Assembly (NCBI GenBank): GCA_900764225.1
Contig: CAAFNG010000431.1
Span: 1-19,518, forward strand
Direction: 5' to 3'
DNA: 19,518 bases
Source of the DNA: Lachnospiraceae bacterium
Lineage (GTDB): Bacteria; Bacillota; Clostridia; Lachnospirales; Lachnospiraceae
The number at the start of each line of letters is the position of its first letter. The first letter of the stretch is position 1. A model generated the notes under the pieces. That model did not search any database. It saw only the letters and a list, made by a program, of their open reading frames with translations, and was not told the origin of the DNA. The position numbers were made by a program, and so were the translations under genes. Below are positions 15,131 to 19,518 of the stretch, piece after piece.

Positions 15131-18100
15131 CTATTCTCGCTTTCCAAGCAGCTCCAGTACTTCCTCTCTGCTGAGCAAAGCCTGTCCGATTCCCTCTCCG
15201 CTTAAGATCTCGTCAGCCAGTTCCCGTTTCATTTCCTGTAGAGCGCGAATGCGTTCTTCTATGGTGTCTTTCATAAAAAGCCGGTAAACACTGACAACAT
15301 TCTTCTGGCCAATGCGATGGGCGCGGTCTGTGGCCTGGTTCTGCACGGCAAGATTCCACCAGGGATCATAATGGATCACGATATCTGCCGCAGTAAGATT
15401 TAAGCCTGTTCCTCCTGCTTTCAATGAAATGCAAAAAACAGAAGTATCGTCCTCATTAAATGCCTGTACCATCTGCGCACGTTTTTCCTTGGAAGTAGCC
15501 CCCGTCAGCATATAAAAAGAAACCTTTGCTTTTTTCAGACGTACAGCCAGCACATCCAGCATGGTGGTAAACTGGGAAAAAAGCAGGATCTTATGTCCGC
15601 CGTTCACCGCATTCTGAACCAGCTCCATGCACATCTCCAGCTTGGAAGAATTCCCTTTGTATCCTTCATATACCAGTCCCGGATAACAGCAGATCTGCCG
15701 CAGTCTTGTGATCTCCGCAAGGATCTGCAACTTGGAGGTACGGAATTCCGCATCAGACTGCATTCCCAGCATTAGCCGGAGCCGTTCCGTATGAGCCTCA
15801 TACAGCTCCTTCTGCTCGCTTTCCAGCGGAGAAAACATATCTTTTTCAAGCTTATCCGGAAGATCCTTCAGCACATCCCTCTTCAATCTCCGCAGCACAA
15901 AAGGACGGATCATTTTCTGCAGACGCTCCATCGCATCGGAATTGCTGTACTGCACGGCCGGAAGCTCTATTTCCTTGCGGAATTTCTCGTAAGAATACAA
16001 AAATCCCGGCATCAGAAAATCAAAAATACTCCACAGCTCACTGAGCCTGTTCTCCACCGGTGTACCGGTCAGCGCAAGCCTGAATTCCGACCGGATCTCT
16101 TTCACAGCCTTTGCCACCTGAGTTCCGTGATTCTTGATATACTGCGCCTCATCAATGATCTGCACAGCAAAATCCAGGTTCTGATAAGCTTTCAGATCCC
16201 GTTTCAGAAGGTCATAGGAAGTGATCAGAACTTCCCGTCCTCCCGCATTTCTGATCAGATTCTTCCGTTCCTTCACATCACCGGTGACAACAGTAGCCGG
16301 AAGTCCCGGTGCAAAATGTTCGATCTCATTCATCCAGTTAAATACCAGCGATGCCGGCGTTACCACAAGAGCACGCCTGTTTTCTCCCGGAGCGGATTCC
16401 TGAAATTCTGACCAGAGAAAAGTGATCACCTGGAGGGTTTTTCCAAGGCCCATATCATCTGCAAGGATTCCGCCGAACTGATTATGTTTCAGGGTTTTTA
16501 TCCAGTAAAAGCCCTCTTTCTGATAACCCCGGAGGATTTTTTCCTGCTGAGGCGGAACCTGAAATTTATGTTCTTCCATTGTCTGCATATTTCGGATCAG
16601 CGCCTGAAAGGCATTGTCCTTTTCCACCTTTATCAGATCGCCGCCCTTCAGCTGACTGTTCAGATACATGGCTCGATAGGCCGGTACCTGTGTTCTTCCC
16701 TTTTTCAGCTCTTTACCGTTGATCTGAAGATCGTCCTTCAGCTCAGAAAGTTCCCGCAACTGTCCATCGGAAATATCCAGAAAGCTTCCGTCCTTCAGGC
16801 GGAAATATTTTTTCCTGCGGTCATATCTGGAAAGAATGTCAAAAAGCTGTGCCTGATCCATGCCTTCCACATCTATATCCAGATTCAGAAGCCCGGCTGA
16901 CAGTGATATTCCCAGCCGGATATTCGGCATTTTTGTTACACGCATCTGTTTGATCGCCTGGGAAATGTAGACGGTCCCCAGCTTCTGCATTGCCGGAATC
17001 CCTTCGGTAAGAAGCCGGTAAAGCTTTTCTTCAGGCTCCTGAGGTTCCGAAACGCCAGCTTCTCCAACCTGCAGAGCTTCAACTTTTTCCGCACGGCAGT
17101 CCAGTGCCAGTTCCATTCTCTGCTCATCGTATCCGTTAAAATATTTCGACAGCATCGCAAACACACCTAATTCTCCCGGGATATCCCTGGTCTGCGCGGA
17201 CACGCTTCTGTCAAAAATCGAAAATTTATCTTCTCCATAGCTCACAAATGCCTTACAGGTGATCCAGTCCCGTTCCGGAGCATCCAGATAGATCTCGTAC
17301 TTTGCATTGTAGCATTCAAGCTCTGTATCTTCCGAAAAGCCCTCCAGTTCGCAGTGGAAGAATCTTTTCAGGGAAGGCAGAAGTTCCCGCACAAAGGATG
17401 GCACATCCGGTTCATCAATAAATGCCCGGCCCGCCGGAAGCCGTTCCAAGCATCTGGTAAACTCTTCTACAGCCCCAAGCGCCTGTCTGGAAACCAAATA
17501 TACCTTTGCATCATCAAAATACATATGATAACGCACACCTGTCATACTGTAGATCGGCGTGATCTCCAGGGAAAGACCTTTTTTCTCTTTCCGGATCACA
17601 AGGGTTCTGTCAGGAATCTCCCTTACAGAATGCCAGGTGGTTTCCGGATCATTATTCATTTTTAATCTAAAACTGCTCTTGCCAAGCATAAGAAGCAACT
17701 CTTCCAGCTCTCTTGTATCAACGGAAAGCTCCCTTACCTTCACTTCCGTGCTTATATGCTGCAGCTGTTTATAACGTTCCATATATGTACCATAATGGTT
17801 CTCCACCCATTCCATGATAAACGAAAGCACATCTCTGGACTCCTCGGCAAAAGCTTCCAGAGAATGAATAAATTCAAGATTTTTTCCATAGGAAAATTTC
17901 TCATTGTGTTTTACGTTCCAGACGAACGCCAGAACATCCTTTACGATATATTTCTTCTCGCAGCCAACACGGAATTCAATCACAAAACAGTTTCCGACCG
18001 CTTTAAATTTCAGGCAGGTCTCAATCTCCACCCGTCCGAAATACGGATCCCCGGAAAACGGCAGCATACGATCATAAAGCTGACGGTTAAGAAGACTTTT

Positions 18101-18508
18101 TAACTCTATTGTCGTCTTTGTCGCGATGTTTCCCGTTCCTGATATTCCAGGCAGCAAAGCGGCTTCGCCTGCCTGTTCCTCCTGTTTTCTTGCCTCCACG
18201 CGTTCGTAAGCCTTACGGTCCCCGTACTCCATAAGTACCGCCACACAATGCTTGCAGATTCCGGAATAGCTGCGAAAAGCAAGGCAGTCGCAGTATACCT
18301 CTTTCAGCCGGTCTGCCTCTGCATCATACTGAAAGCCCGTATTGTATACATTTCGCCCGCTTCCCTTCACAGTTGCAGAAACCTTATCTACAGCGCCCTC
18401 TGTCTTAATATCCAGGGACTGAATTCTCTTTCCGGTTCTGTAAATATCAAGCCCTCTCTGATATGAAGTTGTATTGCAAAGTGCCCGGATGGCAGTACGT
18501 TTAAGCAT
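15131..18508 (-). CDS. SWIM zinc-finger SNF2-family DEAD/DEAH ATPase
   Basis: A 1,125-residue cytosolic DNA-translocating ATPase of the bacterial Snf2/RapA-like group. Domains in order: a SWIM zinc finger (C73-x-C75-x9-C85-x-H87); a long bacterial SNF2-associated region (about 130-630); SNF2_N with motif I DDMGLGKT (K690), motif II DEAQ (D786) and motif III ALTGTPVENRLSELWS; then the helicase C-terminal lobe with LLFSQFTTMLD, SLKAGGTGLNLTAAD and motif VI QATDRAHRIGQ. All ATPase motifs are intact. The family remodels protein-DNA or RNA polymerase-DNA complexes; a specific role is not known here. The start ATG has AAAGGAAAGAG upstream. It is the first gene of an operon with a microprotein and a lipoprotein; the promoter lies inside the preceding terminator. 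Confidence 0.94.
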   Translation of the reverse strand: MLKRTAIRALCNTTSYQRGLDIYRTGKRIQSLDIKTEGAVDKVSATVKGSGRNVYNTGFQYDAEADRLKEVYCDCLAFRSYSGICKHCVAVLMEYGDRKAYERVEARKQEEQAGEAALLPGISGTGNIATKTTIELKSLLNRQLYDRMLPFSGDPYFGRVEIETCLKFKAVGNCFVIEFRVGCEKKYIVKDVLAFVWNVKHNEKFSYGKNLEFIHSLEAFAEESRDVLSFIMEWVENHYGTYMERYKQLQHISTEVKVRELSVDTRELEELLLMLGKSSFRLKMNNDPETTWHSVREIPDRTLVIRKEKKGLSLEITPIYSMTGVRYHMYFDDAKVYLVSRQALGAVEEFTRCLERLPAGRAFIDEPDVPSFVRELLPSLKRFFHCELEGFSEDTELECYNAKYEIYLDAPERDWITCKAFVSYGEDKFSIFDRSVSAQTRDIPGELGVFAMLSKYFNGYDEQRMELALDCRAEKVEALQVGEAGVSEPQEPEEKLYRLLTEGIPAMQKLGTVYISQAIKQMRVTKMPNIRLGISLSAGLLNLDIDVEGMDQAQLFDILSRYDRRKKYFRLKDGSFLDISDGQLRELSELKDDLQINGKELKKGRTQVPAYRAMYLNSQLKGGDLIKVEKDNAFQALIRNMQTMEEHKFQVPPQQEKILRGYQKEGFYWIKTLKHNQFGGILADDMGLGKTLQVITFLWSEFQESAPGENRRALVVTPASLVFNWMNEIEHFAPGLPATVVTGDVKERKNLIRNAGGREVLITSYDLLKRDLKAYQNLDFAVQIIDEAQYIKNHGTQVAKAVKEIRSEFRLALTGTPVENRLSELWSIFDFLMPGFLYSYEKFRKEIELPAVQYSNSDAMERLQKMIRPFVLRRLKRDVLKDLPDKLEKDMFSPLESEQKELYEAHTERLRLMLGMQSDAEFRTSKLQILAEITRLRQICCYPGLVYEGYKGNSSKLEMCMELVQNAVNGGHKILLFSQFTTMLDVLAVRLKKAKVSFYMLTGATSKEKRAQMVQAFNEDDTSVFCISLKAGGTGLNLTAADIVIHYDPWWNLAVQNQATDRAHRIGQKNVVSVYRLFMKDTIEERIRALQEMKRELADEILSGEGIGQALLSREEVLELLGKRE

Positions 18509-18571
18509 TTCTCTTTCCTTTCTGGCAGGCTCAGTAATTTACGAAACTGCCATGTCCTTTCCATTTCTTCC

Positions 18572-18600
18572 ATTATAAAAGGAGACCTGCCATATGGCAA
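18572..18600 (-). promoter_or_regulatory. SNF2 operon promoter, embedded in a terminator
   Basis: Minus-strand -35 TTGCCA (18595-18600), 17-nt spacer, -10 TATAAT (18572-18577). Predicted start near 18565, about 56 nt before the ATG. The -35 lies in the terminator stem-loop and the -10 in its T-rich tail. Confidence 0.7.
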
Positions 18601-18606
18601 GTCTCC
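18577..18606 (-). terminator. Intrinsic terminator of the GH43 gene
   Basis: Minus-strand stem GGAGACTTGCC (18596-18606) against GGCAGGTCTCC (18581-18591), 11 bp with one G-U pair and an ATAT loop, followed by TTTTAT. It lies 40 nt after the GH43 stop codon. Confidence 0.88.
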
Positions 18607-18646
18607 CTGTTTCGCTATTCCTAATATTCAAATTTTCAAATACTTC

Positions 18647-19497
18647 TCAGATTTTCCACTCATTCTGCCATTCAATGTAAGGGACATCTCCTTCAAAGCG
18701 AATGGGCAGCCATACATATCTGGCTATAGAAGTATCATCTTTTCCGTAATCTGTTTCTTCATCTTTTTCTTTTTTATCAGCTATTCCGGAAAATTCCTCT
18801 TTAAAACTCTGTTCAACCTTTCTGTATGCCTCTCCAGTATAAAAACCATCTCCCTCCGTTTCCGGAAGGTTAGGAAGCCACCTGTCTGCCATTGCAATGT
18901 ACAGGTCTTCCTTTTCCGGATGTTTAAATATACAGGAAATCTGAGAATTAAAGGATGTCATACTTCTATCATTTCTGTGAGGATCTCCCAATACTTTCCA
19001 TGGTCCATGCCATTCTTCCGCCATTGCAGCTTCCGAAGGATTCGGATGATATCCCGTTGTACCTGATGTGATAAGATATTTCTTTCCGTTTCTCTCAAAA
19101 TACGCTGGTGCTTCTCTTACATAAGGAGGCTGTCCATTTTTAAAATGTTCGGAATATATTTCACTAACTCCTGTATATGTTTCATCTAACTCTGCACAAA
19201 TCAGTTCACTGTGTACTTTCTCAAAAAAATAATATGCCTTTCCACTCTGATCATCTACTGCCAGGTCAAAATCACCTGAGCTCATATCATATGGACGGTA
19301 TCCTTTTTTTACCATGGTATACGGTCCCAGAATATGATCTGCGGTAAGAACCGTCATATCCTGTGTTCCATCTTTTTCCATAATTTTTAACCAGCAGACA
19401 TATTTTAAAGTTTTTTTGTTATATAAAATATGTGGCCGATCCATACATTTTGATGGATATAAAGGAGACTCCGGATCATCTGTTACCGGCTTAATAA
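18647..19497 (-). CDS. Glycoside hydrolase family 43 protein, 5' end missing
   Basis: The last 282 residues of a GH43-type five-bladed beta-propeller glycosidase, which removes arabinose, xylose or galactose residues from plant or host glycans. Blade motifs seen are RPHILYNKKTLKYVCW, SSGDFDLAVDDQSGKAYYFF, the YVREAPAYFERNGKKYLITS block holding the likely catalytic Glu, TSFNSQISCIF, and the closing ADRWLPNL...ARYVWLPIRFEG...IEWQNEWKI. The pattern REAPA...TGYHPNP...MADRW is closest to the exo-beta-1,3-galactanase-like branch (GH43_24), which is an inference. The frame is open through the Met at 19444 to the adapter at 19498, so that Met is not the start: residues ...DDPESPLYPSKC precede it. A charged insert (ADKKEKDEETDYGKDD) interrupts the last blade. 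No signal peptide can be judged. Confidence 0.88.
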
Positions 19498-19518
19498 CTG
19501 TCTCTTATACACATCTGA
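19498..19518 (-). other. Nextera/Tn5 adapter at right contig end
   Basis: CTGTCTCTTATACACATCT is the reverse complement of the Tn5 mosaic end; the final GA continues into the read-1 arm rather than the read-2 arm, which would be CC. Both contig ends therefore carry the same adapter arm pointing outward. Not genomic. Confidence 0.97.

Noticed and set aside
15131..18508. SNF2 gene as part of a DNA defence island
   Set aside because: No nuclease, methyltransferase, integrase or other defence gene is present; SWIM-SNF2 proteins are common housekeeping genes in Clostridia.

Overview
The window is a 19.5 kb assembly contig from a Gram-positive anaerobe of the Clostridia, most likely a gut Lachnospiraceae. 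The evidence is the RpoB/RpoC/L10/L12 sequences, strong AAGGAGG-type ribosome binding sites, lipoprotein and Gram-positive secretion signals, and a Firmicutes-type L10 leader. Genus cannot be fixed by eye. Both ends carry Illumina Nextera (Tn5) adapter sequence: 1-36 on the left and 19498-19518 on the right. The genomic insert is therefore about 37-19497. The two edge genes (rpoC on the left, a GH43 glycosidase on the right) are truncated by contig ends, not by biology.

Layout. All genes are on the minus strand except two. From right to left: (i) 19497-18647, the 3' part of a GH43-family glycoside hydrolase, closed by a strong terminator that also contains the next promoter. (ii) 18508-14501, an apparent operon of a SWIM/SNF2 helicase, an unlisted 30-residue microprotein and a 162-residue lipoprotein. 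(iii) 13051-14424 (+), a neurotransmitter:sodium symporter (NSS) family transporter behind a 220-nt structured leader, converging on the lipoprotein over a strong hairpin terminator. (iv) 12664-12413 (-), an 83-residue conserved hypothetical protein, divergent from the transporter and tail-to-tail with (v) 11268-12407 (+), a lipoprotein ApbE (FAD:protein FMN transferase). (vi) 11063-10185 (-), a Cof-type HAD phosphatase divergent from apbE. (vii) 10037-9399 (-), upp. (viii) 9160-8201, rplJ-rplL with an L10 autoregulatory leader and attenuator. (ix) 8052-5398, an 884-residue secreted right-handed beta-helix protein. (x) 5192-37, rpoB and the first 427 codons of rpoC.

The central biological point is the organisation of the usually compact rplKAJL-rpoBC cluster. 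Here upp, not rplKA, lies upstream of rplJ. A self-contained surface/secreted protein gene sits between rplL and rpoB, bounded by an intrinsic terminator on each side. rplJ and rpoB each have a near-consensus TTGACA promoter preceded by A-tracts spaced at roughly one helical turn. Ribosomal stalk proteins and RNA polymerase subunits therefore appear to be made from two separate transcripts driven by similar promoters, not from one operon.

The accessory half (10-19.5 kb) holds several small regulatory structures: operator-like inverted repeats, a promoter buried in a terminator, and a long folded leader in front of the symporter. I see no rRNA, tRNA, CRISPR array, insertion sequence, phage or defence island. 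The observations I consider most worth follow-up are the beta-helix gene inside rplL-rpoB, the symporter leader, the 30-residue microprotein and the paired A-tract promoters.
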